The notes under the pieces: model-generated | What the model was told of the DNA's origin: nothing | Databases searched by the model: none | What the model saw: the letters and a program-made list of their open reading frames with translations, nothing else | Translations under genes and position numbers: made by a program | Origin: Heterostelium multicystogenum | Taxonomy: Eukaryota > Evosea > Eumycetozoa > Acytosteliales > Acytosteliaceae | Assembly (NCBI GenBank): GCA_003667245.1 | Contig: RCNN01000082.1 | Span: forward strand, 1-64,000 | Reading direction: 5' to 3' | DNA length: 64,000 nt | Shown: positions 1 to 13,529 of the stretch, piece by piece | Layout: every line of letters begins with the position of its first letter | Position numbering within the stretch: the first letter of the stretch is position 1

Positions 1-498
<498 letters not shown>

Positions 499-3400
499 CT
501 GTTGTTTGATTTTTTGTAATGTTAGTTGATTTAATCCCTGTCTATACTTCATGGCTACATTGCAGCGCTGCTATATATGATATTAAACTAATTGTGCTAT
601 GCTAAGATATGCTTGCTCTGCTTGCTATGTAGGTGTTCTATTCTATTAAACGATACTTACTATTCTGGATTCATTTTTATTGATGTTTATAATATTGTCT
701 AGACTATTTACAGAGTTTATTTTGTTCTATAAATATTATAGTATTAGTTAGTGGATGTGTTGAAGTTGATCAAATATTGCTGATAAACAAGTAAAGAAAA
801 GAAGTAAAAGATATAATATAAACAACAACAACAACAAAAACTGAACAAAAATAAAAAATAATTAATCGAATTGTTAGAGGATGTTTAGTTTTAAAAATTA
901 ATATATAATAATTAATAATAAATTTTATATTGTTGTTTGTGTATGCCTATTTAACATTGTATGTATATGTATGTATGTAATAATGTATGGTAATATTATG
1001 ATGATATGATGTGATATTTATTATTATTTAGTTTAAATTAAAATTAAGATTGACAAGCTAAAATTAGAATGGAAACTAAAGTTTTGCAACAACTTTATTT
1101 ATTGCAATTATGATTATGATTATGATGATGAAATGATAATAAGACTATGATTTGTAATATAATATTATATATAGGGTATATGTAAAGATAGAGTGTTCAA
1201 TTTGGGCAAAGAGATAGATATCTCTACCAGTGATCCGTATTATTTTAAATTTTAATTTTTTTAGTTGTTTGTTGAATAGTTGGTTGTCAACAATAGAGTA
1301 TCTTGTTTGGTGTTGGTAATACCGTGATGTGTGTGTGTGTGTGTTATAAGTAAATAAATATTATTAAATTGATTGATTAAATTAAATTAATCAATATACC
1401 TAAAGGAAAATGTGAGAAATTGATTGGTTGTCTGAGTGTAGTAATATAATATAATACTTTATACCCTTTTGTTTCTGCTATGCGTTGTGCTGTTGTATAA
1501 TTAAAGTGACAGACAATGTCAGAAGAACAAGAATAATAATAAAATATATTGAAATATCTTTTATCCAATAACTTTAACAAAACAAATAATTAAAAAGAAT
1601 AGTTGGTATTGCATTAACACAGAGTCAAGAGGTTTAATATAAAATACAATAGCAAAGCTATGATCGATTAATTGATTGATTGATTGATAGATTGTGATTG
1701 ACAGATTGATGTGTTTATTCGTGTAATTGAATGAACAATATCAATCAACTATTCAATCAAAACCCTTAATCTTCATTGTCATTTTGCTGAAAACACAACG
1801 AAACTAAACTTTTGCCAACAAACTAACTAACTGTGCATCATATCCAACTATCCATAAACAAAGATGTATGTTTGTCGAGGGAAGAAGAAGAAGCAGGAGA
1901 AGACACTAACTTGTATCTAAATGCTGTTGCGCTGTGATATTGGTTTTTGCTGCTTTAATTGCTAATTTAATGGAAATCTCTTAACGTACTTTACTAATAA
2001 ATAAATAACAATTATATATATAAATATTATTACTATTCTATATAAACAAAACTAATCAATTAATTATTTATCTTATCTATACACTACTAGTAGTTTTGAT
2101 TTTATTTATATATGCTGCTGTTGCTGTTGCGTTTGTTTGACAACAAGAGTAGTAGTTACTAGCCAACCAGTAACACCAGCCAAAAATCATAAAAACAAAA
2201 AAAAAAAAAAAAAACAAATCAAAAAAAAAGATTAAAAAAAATAACTTTAATAACTACACACATTGCACTATGCAGGCGTTTGTTTTGTTTTTTAATAGTT
2301 TTGTTTTTGTGCAATTTTTTTGTATAATAGTTTTCAAAAAATCATAGGTCAAACCACATGTGGAGGCACCAAGTATTTTTAATGTGATTATTTTTGCACT
2401 GAAACAACAAAAAAAAACAAAAATTAAATAAAGCATCAACAAAACTAACTACTAGTAGTAATACTACAATGTTTTGCAAAGATGCTGTTTGAAAAAAATT
2501 GTGAATTTCAAACAAAGATGTTTTTTGAATTTCATTAGTTGAAAATTTTTGTTTGAGATTCATCTTTATCACTAATACTTTTATCTGATTTCATTGTATA
2601 CTTGGATTGTATTGATTCGAATCATATGATTATCCTTTCCTATTATATTTATTATACTTTAATTTAATTAATTTATTCATTTATAATTGTAATGTAAGAA
2701 ATGAAATAATATTATTAAAGAGAAATAAATTATAAAAATATTAATCTAAGAAATCGATGTAAATCGATTAATTTGATTCTGGTTTCCAAATTAATGGAAA
2801 TTAGTATCAAATCTTCCAAATCAAGTCATTTTAATTAAATGGTCTAAAAATGGGAAATCAATTTGTATCATAGCGTTTTCTAATATTAGTATTACATGTA
2901 ATATCATTCCTTATAATTTAATTTAAAAATATAATTATTAATGTAATTTATTAATTATATTAATAATTATTAATATTTTTACTTTAACATACCAGTGTTG
3001 GATTTATATAATTTTCCATAATGTTTGGAACATATATCTTTCTTCTAATGACATTTGGCAACTTGACTGGAGCAATTGAAGATTTCTCTTGGCATCATGA
3101 AATGTCTATATTTTTTGTTGAAGTGGCTGTTGTGTTTGATTCACTACTTTCTCTACTTTTGTAATACTAGAGTTGTATCTTGACTCTTGAAGTACCATGC
3201 TTTTGCTATAATATATGTGTATAATAATAATAATAATAATAATTATTATTCATATTTATAACTCTGATTGATAATTAAATGTGTAAATATTGATAAATAT
3301 AAAATTAATTTATGAACTATAGATAAAAACGATATAATTAAATAATTTGTTTAATTCTATCTTAAAAACTAAAAATGAGTACAGTTTGGAGTTTATATAT

Positions 3401-4001
3401 CAAAGAAGGTTGTAATTTTTAATGAATTTGCGATTGCTATATTGGAACATTGACCAAAGAATGTAGAGCAATTGTTGCATAAACTATAAAATAAATGAAA
3501 ATTTCTGGCAGAGTGGGCCAGATGATCGGGAGCTGTTTAAACAGTTGTTGTTGGTAAAGATCTCCATCTACTGTAGAATGGTATACCAATATTTTGTCAT
3601 GAACATTGAATATACCTTTATTATTACCTTCCATTCAAAGTATACCTTGTTCCTTTACTTGTGTACCAATATTACTAAGTCTCTTATAGCAATATATATC
3701 CTTAACTATGACAGGTTTGTGCAAACTTCAATATCTACGAATTGTAGCTTTGTCTTGGTGGATGATAGAAAATGAGCCAGACTTGAATTAATAATATCCA
3801 ATCTATGTTCACTTATGTGTGTGCTAAAGGTTATATCAATAACCAAAATTAATTCTTAGTTATCTTTTATAATAAATTAATAACAACTCGTACAAATAGA
3901 TCTGGTATAGTTATAACAAAGGAATATCAATAACGATTACTTTATTTGTTTTGAAACAAAGATAAAATTACATAGGAAGTTTGGATTGATCTGAATTTCG
4001 T
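499..4001. other. AT-rich spacer, no supported gene
   Basis: I see no gene I can support here. It holds simple repeats: GATT repeats near 1668-1690, a poly-A tract near 2198-2216 and AAT repeats near 3223-3250. Two minus-strand stretches (about 3005-3198 and 3437-3790) have short coding-like frames, but without a recognisable family or a consistent reading frame. Confidence 0.5.
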
Positions 4002-5006
4002 CTACCTGAATGAGAGAATTGAAATCACTGAGGGGAATGAGGTGGCTACTCTTTGATGGTCTTTTCCCAAGTGATCGCACACTCTACATTTGGCTACCAA
4101 AGTTTCACACCGAGAGGTAAGACCACCACCAATACTAGTACATGTGAATTGATAGCATTTCTTGCACTTTGTGCATCCACCATATCTGGAAGATGTACCC
4201 CAATATGAGACTTCGTATCTAGGAGTGATAGTCATCTGTGGGCCTCGATCACTGAGTGTGGCATGTTTTTTCCCCTGTTGCTGCTGTGGTGGCGATTGTT
4301 GTGGTTGAGTTGTTGTTGTTGTTGTTGTTGTCGTTGGCTCTATCTCCAAATTAGTTGATGTTGAGGGCTGAGAAGTTCCGTAGAAAACAATTCTTAGTCT
4401 GGGTAGGAATCTGTGTAGGTTGCTGGCGCCCCGGTTTATGAGTAGGATCATAGGGAGATACCCTCGACTTCAGGTTGCTCAACATCTTAGATGTACTACG
4501 AAGTTTTTCCTCGTCCTCGGCAACCTTATGTCTAGCCAGATCGATGAGATAGCAAGTTGAATCAAGCAGTTGCTGTATAACATCTAAAAGTTTAATAGAT
4601 GTTGATAATTAGAATTAGAACTGATGTTAATTTAAAAGAGTGGGCACACTTACCAGAGGAGATTGAAGCTAAAGAAAGTGAGATGAATAAGAAAAGAATT
4701 AGTTAGTATTTGAGACATTTGCAGATATGGGTTTTGACACTTACAGGTTTCGGCAGGTTGTGGACGGAGTCCATATAATATTCTGGCTAAAGGAGCATCA
4801 ATGGAAGTGAAATCTCGAGAGATATCCTCTTTTTTAAGCCCTGGGGTCAGTAAATATCGTCCATCAATTTGAGAATCAAGGAGTGTTTGGTACTGAGTAT
4901 CATTTTGTTTAAAATCTAAGAGCTTGATTATTTCTAAAGTGTTTGTTTGATTTGTGAGGGCCATATCCTTAGAGATAGCAGGATCTGAAGATGTTGATGT
5001 GATCAT
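4002..5006 (-). CDS. Uncharacterised protein with C-terminal Cys-rich putative zinc-binding region; three exons including a 15-nt micro-exon
   Basis: I do not recognise this gene. The proposed exons are 4745-5006, 4654-4668 and 4002-4583, with canonical GTAAGT donors and AG acceptors. The middle exon is only 15 nt and encodes about SSISS. The N-terminal half is hydrophilic and probably helical. A Thr/Gln/Pro low-complexity tract (poly-T near 4310) follows. The C-terminus carries CTKCKKC, then spaced Cys residues, and ends with KCRVCDH, which suggests zinc binding. A one-base excess in a T4 run on the coding strand (plus-strand A4 at 4384-4387) breaks the frame in exon 3. Removing it makes the total 858 nt, 285 residues. 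The start at 5006 is the first ATG before the conserved-looking frame, and is inferred. Confidence 0.6.
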
Positions 5007-6096
5007 AGTAAAGTTTTGATATTTTAAAAACTGTTTAAAAAGATTGAGAAGAATAAAAAAAAAATAATGAAGTGTAGACAAATAAATGAGACAAACAATA
5101 GTAATAAAGATGATAATGACAAATATATACAAATAAAATAACTCCTTAAATATATCAAACAAATGTCACTTTTTCAAAAAAACAACTAAGTTCAAAATTT
5201 TTTATTAGAAATTAAGATAAGATTAATATCCATTTCCACATTTCTTCATTTCTTCAACCAATCAAAGATCATTAATGTTAACAAATTGAAAACAACCTTT
5301 ATGTTCTGTTTGTTGTCTAATTCTTAATTAAATCTTTAAAATGAATACTTTTGATTATCATCCGATTTCCTGACTGTCGACTGTTACCATTTAAGATCCC
5401 AACTTTTAATTGTATAAACAATTAAAAAGATAATATAGGTATGCTTATCCAAACAGTTAAATAGAGGAATTTTTAATTTCAAATTATTTATCATTAATAA
5501 GGAATAATATTTAAAAATATTCAACCATTGTATAATAGTTGATAATTTGAATAATTTGGGACATATTCCTAACTGAGAACATGGAATTTTATTTAAATTC
5601 ATTTAAACCAAGATTTTCACTCTATAGATTGCAGACCTCCCCAACAGGATATTTAAATCTCTACGCAATTGTTGGCATGGACTGAGGTGTGAGATCTTTT
5701 GTTGTGGAAACTGTCTAAAAGTTAGTTAAAAAGTATTTCTAGATCTAATTGTAAGGAATGAATGGTATATTAAATCTTTCCATGATCAATACTCTGATAG
5801 AAGTCATTAAAGTTGATTATTTTCAGGACCTAATTGATTGTGACATTAAAGTTATACAATAATAATTTAAGAAAGAAAAAGAGGGTTCATGTTTAAGACA
5901 ATAAGACTTTATTATTTGTCATTGTAAAGAATGAATGGTATGTAAGGTAAAACTAAAAAACGGAACATTTAATTGTAATTATCTGTTAAAAAAAAAACGC
6001 TTGACCATATATTATTGATTAAAGAACAATTGATAAATGGTGACATGAATTCATTAGCTATTGACTTATCAGAGTTTGGATTGTGTATCTAACTGA
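5007..6096. other. AT-rich spacer
   Basis: I found no coding frame of note. The sequence GAATGAATGGTAT occurs twice (near 5757 and 5930) as a short direct repeat of unknown meaning. Confidence 0.5.
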
Positions 6097-6749
6097 TCAT
6101 TTTTTTGTGGCGGGGTAGGACTTTAGACCTATATTAACTCTTAAACTATATCTAGTTCTTCCATTGATAAACTGGAATGAATATTTCATAAAGAGTAAAT
6201 TAGAATAAATTACACCATTTTAAATAAGTAAATCCAAGAATTAAAGATAAAATTTGTTGGGGATTGACTTAAACTTACATTTTCTTGGAACTCATTTTTA
6301 AAATAGGACTGAATGTTTTTGGTTTCTAGAGCAATAACTTTCTCTGTAATATCTTTGATAGATACATTGGAGCCCTCTGGATACTCTCTTAAGATTTCAT
6401 TGGCAAGTGATTTGTAGTGCTTTCGGGCATTCTTCTCTTTCGTAATTCTAGCATACTTCATCCAAACCTTTTCAGTTGGCTCAGAAATAGGAGTAGAAGT
6501 TGGAGTTAAGTTCTCTACAACTGGAGTATTATTATTTCTGGATGATTTTAGATCAATATTTTTAACCCCATCACCGACATTATTAATAGTATCCCTTCCC
6601 TTTTCAGAACCATTTCTACGATTTTCCCATTCAGCCCTCTTTTCAGATCTAAATGATTCCCTTTCCATCTTTCTTTGTTCCCTTGCAATACGTCTGGCTT
6701 CCTTCTCAGCACGTCTTGACTCCCAATCAGTTCCCTTGTTTGAATGCAT
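6097..6749 (-). CDS. Small basic/charged unknown protein, two exons
   Basis: Exon 1 is 6279-6749, ending at a GTAAGT donor, and exon 2 is 6097-6171 after a TTCCAG acceptor. The joined frame is 546 nt, 181 residues, with no frame break. Residues 1-45 are almost all R/K/E (RRAEKEARRIAREQRKMER) and should form a charged helix. A low-complexity linker rich in N, T and P follows. The C-terminal part (about KVWMKYARITKEKNARKHY onward) looks globular, and exon 2 adds a basic tail. I do not recognise a family. The high charge suggests an RNA- or ribosome-associated role, but that is only inference. Confidence 0.65.
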
Positions 6750-7017
6750 TTTAATTAGTACTATTTGTTTGTTTGTTTAATTAATTGTTTGTTGATATGA
6801 AAATAGTTCCAACATGTTGAACTATTTAAATTGTTTGGTTATCCACATTTCTCAAAAAACAAAGTGGAAAAGTGAGAAATTTCTCAAAAAATTAGTGTTG
6901 TTTATCTCAAATCTACAAAAGTGGAATCAAGAAATTATGTTTAATAAAGTGTACAAGAAGCTTGAATGGGAATAATTCCAAAGGTTTACTTCTTTATCGA
7001 GGATATTGTTGTTTTGT

Positions 7018-10000
7018 TTAATTTTCTTCATCACTTCCAAATAAGTTGCTATAGTCTTCATTGTTTTCTTCTGCCTCTTCTGTTTGTTGTGGTACTTCTG
7101 ATTCTGGAACTTCATCAGGTTGCTCAGTTTCTTGTGGTTCTTCTTCAGCGTCACTACTCTTTCTCTTCTTCTTTCTCTCTTTATCTTTCTTTCTCTCTTT
7201 TCTGTCCTTATCCTTTCTCTTCTTGTTTCTTCTTCTCTCTCTTGAATCATCGTCATCTTCTTCATCGGATGCTGCACGATCTTTATTCTTTTTCTATGAT
7301 TGATAATGTGATAATTAAATGATTGGATAAATTTGGTTAGTGAGTGTATAAAATCCTAAGTATGTGGTCGTTTACTTACACTCTTTCTTGATGTTTGTTT
7401 CTTCGTCTGATTTTTCGTCATCGCTCTTGTCTTTACTTTTGAGTATCTCTGAGAATTCCAATTTCTGTCTGGCGGCAAGTCTTTCCTCTCTTTCCATTTG
7501 TTCACGAATAGCGGCAAGTCTCTCGCTTTCTTCACGCTTTCTCGCTTCTTCCTTCTTGATCGATTCTTGCAAGGCAATTTCACGCTTCTTGGTGTTCTCG
7601 GCCTCGATTTGTTCCAGGGTCTTGACTTCAGCTCCGATCTTCTTTTGCAATTCATCAAGTGACTGCAAGTGAGCCTTACATTTTTTCATGTCGATACCAA
7701 GCTTTGGATTTTTTGTGCTGCTGATACTCATCAAAAGATGACGAGCATAATTTACCTCTTTTTTGCAAGTTGGAGTAGTCAAACAGTGTCTTCTTGGCAG
7801 TGTGCATAAACATTACAGCATACTTCTCAATCGCCAATCCCAAGTTATACCACAATACCATGTTTGCTGGAGAAATATGAATTGCTTTCTTTAAAATCTG
7901 TTTACATTCCAAATATTTCTGTGCTTCAAACAATGCCTTTGAGAGATAGAGGTAGATCAACTCTAATTCTTTAGCATCGCTACATTTCTTTAAAGATCCT
8001 TCATACTGATTAACGGTGTCAATAGTTGTTTTTCAATGGTTCTAAATTTCAACTACATACCAATCTAATTGCAAAATCATATAGCTTCTTTTCCATGTAG
8101 ACATGTGCAAGATTAAGTGATACTGATTGTACATCGGTAGCTGCTTCACGAAGTTGAACGAAAATCTCTGTGGCCAATGTGAGATTTCCTTTTTCGAATG
8201 CAACCATACCGAGTCCGTTGGCTGCATAGATGTTGTTTGGATTGTTTCTCAGTGTTTTTGTGTAGTAAGTCTCTGCAAGTGTAAGGTATTTATCGTATTT
8301 CTCTGGATTTTGATTCTTTGCTTGGAAGTAGAGATTACCAAGTGCCAAACTTGCATATGGGTCGTTCTTGTTGAGTTCTAAAATCTGCTCAAACTTCTTT
8401 TGTGCAAAGTTCCATTGCTCCTTGGAGAGATGCAAGCTACCGTAGAGAGACCATGCCTCTGGGTTGTTTGGATCGACGTTCAATGCCTCTTTGATCCACT
8501 CGATTGCCTCAAAGTCGTTACCCTCGGAACGGCATACAGAGGCAATACGCATGTAGCAGTCGAGATAGTTGGGATGCTCGCCCAAAATGCCAATATACAA
8601 CTCGCGTGCTCTGCTGAAGTTATTCATTGATTCGTACAATCTTGCCAAGTTGTAGGTTGTAGTTATGTTGACTGACTTGTATTCCTCCAAGGTATGACCA
8701 GAGTCTTTGATCACTTCGAGATAGATTTGTTCTGCTTCGTTCAGCAATCCCTGTTTGTGAGACAATACACCTACATTGTTCAATATCTCTGTGGTTACAG
8801 TGATTCCCTCTTTCTTTAATATAGCAATTCCCTTGTGATAGGCTTTTAAAAATTGTAAGAAATCAACATGAACAACCCATAGATCGCTTTAAAACTTACC
8901 ATCCAAAGCATAGGCAGGATCTGTATTCTCGAGGAGCTGTGCCAATTCGAACCAATTGATATGATCGTTTGGATTGATCTCTGTTGTTTTTACTAATACA
9001 TTCTTAATCTTGTTGATGTTCTTTGCCTGTGAAGAGTGACGATAGATGCTTCCGAGAATCTGTAGTGTTTCATAGTTTTCTGGTTGTTTCTCGAGGACTG
9101 CCTCGAAACATGATATCGCCTTCTCGAGGTCTCCGTTCTTTAGGTGGGTTTGTCCCAAACCAAATTGTGCAAGGAAGAAGTCAGGCTGCTTCAAGACTGC
9201 CTGATGATAAAAGTTGAGTGCCTCGCTCCATTTTTCTGTGGCGTGATGTACTCTTGCGATGAGATAGCAAGTTTCGGCCTTGATCTGATTGCTCTCGGTG
9301 TTCTGCATCGCAGCTGATGCGAGAACATGCACTTTCTGGTAGTCACCACGGTAGAAGTAGTGATTGGCAAGGTGATTGAGCACAAGCGAGTTGGTTGGTG
9401 CCAACTGGTAGGCTTGCACCATAAGCTCCATTGCTGCCTCGTATTCCTGGTTGTTCATGTGCACCAATGACAAACCAATCAGAGCCTCTACATTGTCGGG
9501 GTCAAGCTGAAGCACACGCTTGAACGAGTCTTTGGCGCGCTCCATACGACCAAGTCTGTAGTAGCAATATCCAAGTCCCAATCTCACAGTCGGTGAGCAA
9601 TGTGCATTCTGCTTAATAACATTTTGGTAGTTATCCAATGCTTTCGAGTAGTTTGCTTTATTAAACTGAATACATGCCTACAGTAAGGTGGTTAGTCAAG
9701 TCGTCGACGGCTGCTCTGCATAGTATCAATTACTTACTTGACCAAGTTGAGCTGGCAACACAGGTAGTGATATTGATTGTGGATCTTTCGATGCCAATTT
9801 GAGTACATTGAGGAAATGGGTTTCAGCATGTTCCATATCACCACGCGTGAGAAGGAGAACTGCAATTCCGACCCATGTCAACGAGATGTGTGAATCGATC
9901 TTTTGTGCCTTGTTAAAGTGGAAGGTTGCCTTGTTAAAGTAGTCGTCACGACGTGTCTTATCACGCTCTTGTGAACCGGCTTGTGTATAATAGGATGCCA

Positions 10001-10396
10001 ACGAGTTCAGCATCGCAATACGTCCCAACTTTGAATCGCTATATAACTTTTCTACCTCTGGTTCCAACACTTGATTCAATATCTCTATGAACTCATTGAT
10101 CATATCTTGCTTATAGTATTCAACCTATACAATTTAATGAAATTAGTATACTACTCCTAACTACTACTACTACTATCTACAAAGATAGCAGATCAAAATC
10201 AACAAGCAATTGATGATAGATTGATACATACAGATATCTTTAGCCAAATATCTAATGGTGCAATTTCACCTTTAAGTATTTGAAGTACATCTTGAACATG
10301 AGGTAGATTCTGAGTGGATACCTTTACATGTTTATCAGAGTTCTTGATAGGAATGTATATAAAGGATGATGATGATGCTGCTGTTGTTGTTGACAT
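7018..10396 (-). CDS. ctr9: CTR9 homologue, TPR subunit of the Paf1 transcription elongation complex
   Basis: CTR9 is the TPR scaffold of the Paf1 complex, which rides with RNA polymerase II and supports histone modification. Six exons are visible: 10232-10396, 9738-10124, 8900-9677, 8061-8842, 7380-8005 and 7018-7293. Repeated TPR motifs fill most of the roughly 1,000 residues, for example LGLGYCYYRLGRMERAKDSF and LGLGQTHLKNGDLEKAISCF-type helices. They are followed by a long charged coiled coil (about 7380-7680) and an acidic/basic tail ending in NLFGSDEEN. This order matches CTR9 elsewhere. The frame shifts at plus-strand T6 7759-7764 (one base too many). The exon 5/6 junction is also out of phase by one, so a second small error is likely near 7290-7380. 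Confidence 0.88.
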
Positions 10397-11843
10397 TATT
10401 TCTCACACTACAATGACTACTACTATTATTACTATATTTACAACTAAATAGATAGATAGATATATCTATTTAAATTAGTATAGATATAATAATAATATTC
10501 AGATAAAGATAAGTTTAACTTAATCTAACTTTGCCTTTGAAGTTATTTATTATTAATAATCTTTTGTGTGATTAAAAAAAAAAATCAAAATCATGACCCA
10601 TTGAAACACACGACTGTTTTGAATCAAATTTTGATGCAGCCAAGGTCTCACTAATGCACATACAACCCCTATACTACTCTTATATAATATTATATATATA
10701 TGTAGTGATAGATAACTCTATACCCTATCCCCAAACCCTTCACTGAAACAATATTATCAACTACTACTAATCCAGATATTAGTTGACAAATCAATCTATT
10801 TCATTAAGAAAAGCTTCCTAAGCATTTTTAGAGTAAATACCCAGCTGACTCTGGAGTTTGTCATTCTACTCAGGCAAGCTGGCATATCATCGATTTCATC
10901 TGTACCATTAACTGGATCAAGTAGAATGATATAAAATCTATCTGGTTCTTTGCCAATGGAATTAGATGATAATGATGTTGTAGTGACTATAGAACAATCG
11001 ATTGATATTTCAATGGATTAGTATAATTGACAGGAAATACCTTATTAGGTTTTGGAAACTAATTTTTAACTATTTCTCATAACTACGTGGTCTTGAAAAA
11101 AAACCAAACTATGTGGTATTTATTAGAATGATCGTTTTTATTCGAATCGATTTTACATGCATGACCACCTATCCCAAAAAAATAAGAATTACAGGTCCAA
11201 ACAATCACCTGAACAATTAGTACAGACAATGAAACGATAAAAAATAGGTGATTAATGCACCTATGTTATGTTCCACCTTAACTTAATCAGATCAATTATG
11301 AAATCATTTGAATGACTTCTATACTAAAACTATTAACACCTCAAAATGAATGTTTTTTTTTTTTGGATTTGAAATTAGAAATGTTGTTGAAGTTAGTTTC
11401 TGCCCTTAATTTAATGAATAAGGTCAGTTAATACAAATAGCCTGTTTTTTTTTATTAATAAAGATCTATCTAAATTTACCATATTATATGAAAAAATTAA
11501 TTTTGTTTAGATTTAAAGGTTTTTGCAAAAACTCATGTTTAAAAATTACCACCTCTTTTGGAAACAGCGACGAGGAGTGGTATTTTGGTGGGGACAAGAA
11601 GCAGACACACTTGATATATTTGTGTGATTTTGCTCTTATTTTGCTCAAACCATTGATTAGATATTGAATAAGGGCCCAGACTCTTTGTGCAAGAGTGAAG
11701 GACCTTTGATATTAAATTTTTGTCTATGATGACATTTATTTTTTAACTATACTAACGTGGTCAACAGAAAAAGGTAACCCTATTTTTACAGACTGAATCC
11801 TAAATCCATTTCATAAATATATATAATTAATACAAAAAAAAAT
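10397..11843. other. AT-rich spacer with one weak coding-like stretch
   Basis: Most of this region shows nothing. On the minus strand 10796-10988 is open for about 60 codons (containing DRFYIILLDPVNGTDEID), preceded by a possible AG acceptor and ended by TAG. There is no start codon, no partner exon and no recognised family, so I do not call it a gene. Confidence 0.35.
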
Positions 11844-12971
11844 ATGAATAAGAAATTATTTCTATTTATTGGTATACTTGGAATATCTTTAATATTTACC
11901 ATTGGTTTTTTAGTCAATAATCCAGAGAACGATGTCACAGGTCTAAAAGAAAATAAAGACATTATATTAAAATCACAACAAGAACAAATCGATCATTTAT
12001 TAAAGATCAACGAGAAACTATCACAAAGTATCGAGAAATTGTCTTTGGAAATAAATTCCACAAATTCCAAAAAGATACAGTTAATTAGCAAACAGTTATC
12101 TTGGGCCACCTCTCTGAGAAAGTTTGAAAAGAAAATCTATTCTCAATAGTAAGTAGTTGTATTATCTTACAATTCCCAATGAGGGGTATTAATCAATTGT
12201 TTATTGGTTAATTGTAGTGGAGAGGATGGTGTAATAGAAGAAATATTTAGACATATAGGTACTACCAATAAATTCTATGTTGAATTTGGTACTGAGAGTG
12301 GTGTTGAAATCAACACTAGAGTTTTGAGAGAGCAAAAAGGATGGACTGGTGTCCTTCTAGATGGTGGATACGACAAACCAGAGATTGGATTGCACAAGGA
12401 ATATATATCCCCAAGTAATATTGTAGATTTGTTTAAAAAGTATAATGTTCCTATTGAGCCTGATTTAGTTAGTGTAGATACCGATATGTATGATTATGAT
12501 ATAGCGAAAAATATATTAAAAGAGTATGTAGTTGTAGTTTCATCTATCAGGTTATATTTAAACTAATAAATATTTAGATATAAACCTAGAATTTGGATTG
12601 CTGAATACAATGCCAATATGCCTGATTGCACCGCTTTAGATGTCAATTATATTAAGGAGCACCCATTCTGGAAACCTGGTTCCACTGATACAGAAGGTTA
12701 TGTAGGAAATAGTTTATGCTCATTCTATCAGTTGGGTGTAGCCAATGGATATTCATTTGTACATGCAACCAATGAAAGTTTGAATGCCTTCTTTATTAGA
12801 AACGATGTTTTGGGAGTTTCATTGACACCTTTCTTAAAGTGGACAGCCTATAACACACCCGCACGATATGGTCCCAATGGAGATGGATGGAGACAATCTA
12901 AAATCAACTGGACTATGATGCCTAAATATGTGAATATTCCAATGATTGACAGCTTAACCGAATACAATTAA
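11844..12971 (+). CDS. Type II membrane protein with FkbM-like methyltransferase domain
   Basis: Exons 11844-12148, 12218-12523 and 12578-12971 join in phase to 1,005 nt, 334 residues. Residues about 5-25 form a hydrophobic signal anchor, followed by a coiled-coil stem (about residues 35-85). This is the layout of a Golgi or ER lumenal enzyme. The catalytic part begins at YSQYGEDGVIEEIF, continues with FYVEFGTESGVEINTR (the glycine-rich SAM-binding strand) and DLVSVDTDMYDYDI, and then KPRIWIAEYNANMP. This resembles the FkbM-type methyltransferase family, in which V-D-x-D and I-E-Y-N motifs recur. The likely role is methylation of a glycan or another secretory-pathway substrate; the substrate is unknown. 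No frame break is needed. Confidence 0.75.
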
Positions 12972-13084
12972 TTTTATACTAATAATAATAAATAATTCAA
13001 CATTACAAAGATTAACTTTAAATTCACTTTCAACAACTGCATTGATATGTCTAATGCTCCATGCTTTATCTAACATGTTGATTT

Positions 13085-13440
13085 TTGAATTTGGAAACCA
13101 TGTTCGATCAGTAGACTTATCACATCCAGTCTGCCATTGGTAGCTTCTTCCACAAATTACGGATGATCATTAATTTCATCCAACTTTGATAATATGAGTT
13201 CAATGATCTGCATGTTGTGTTCAGGATTCTTAGATTCCATTGCAGCATCAAACGCTTCAATGAAATATGTTTTTTCCCAGTTGAAAGGAATACCAAGTAG
13301 ATATTGGATAATGTGAAGTTTATCAAATTTTGTTGATGACCATACTAAGAGGTTAGGGAGGAAACATTTTAGGTCATCATCAATATCATTTGAATGTTTT
13401 TAATGAAGTCCAAAAGACATTTGATCATCTCAAAATCAGT
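13085..13440 (-). pseudogene. Ankyrin-family pseudogene fragment, partial copy of the neighbouring gene
   Basis: Read on the minus strand, this stretch gives KLHIIQYLLGIPFNWEK, EHNMQIIELILSKLDEI and GRLDVISLLIEHGF, which closely match segments of the ankyrin gene just downstream (KLHIIQYLLSMPLTW, EHNMQIIELIISKFDEM, GRMDVIQLLLDRGF). The order is preserved. An in-frame TAA interrupts it between the second and third segments, the upstream part is frame-shifted and shortened, and no start codon or remaining repeats are present. It is best explained as a decayed tandem duplicate. The stop is a base substitution rather than a homopolymer slip, so it is more convincing as real decay than the other breaks in this window. 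Confidence 0.8.
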
Positions 13441-13529
13441 GTTTGATGGTGTTTTTTCAGATTTAGCAGTTAGTTTTTATCAGGTGTTACATTAATCTAA
13501 TATCTTTAAAATATTTTATATTTTGATTT

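Noticed and set aside
1660..1700. GATT repeats as a CRISPR-like or regulatory array
   Set aside because: Simple microsatellite without spacers, in a eukaryotic AT-rich spacer.
3005..3198. Minus-strand coding-like stretch (MVLQESRYNSSITKVEKVV, then TFHDAKRNLQLLQSSCQMS)
   Set aside because: Two short open pieces separated by a stop, no recognised family and no clear donor site between them.
3437..3790. Minus-strand frames resembling a retroelement integrase tail (FNVHDKILVYH)
   Set aside because: The resemblance is weak, the frames are broken by stops, and no other element sequence lies nearby.
10796..10988. Open minus-strand frame of about 60 codons
   Set aside because: No start, no partner exon and no known motif; kept only as a note in the spacer entry.
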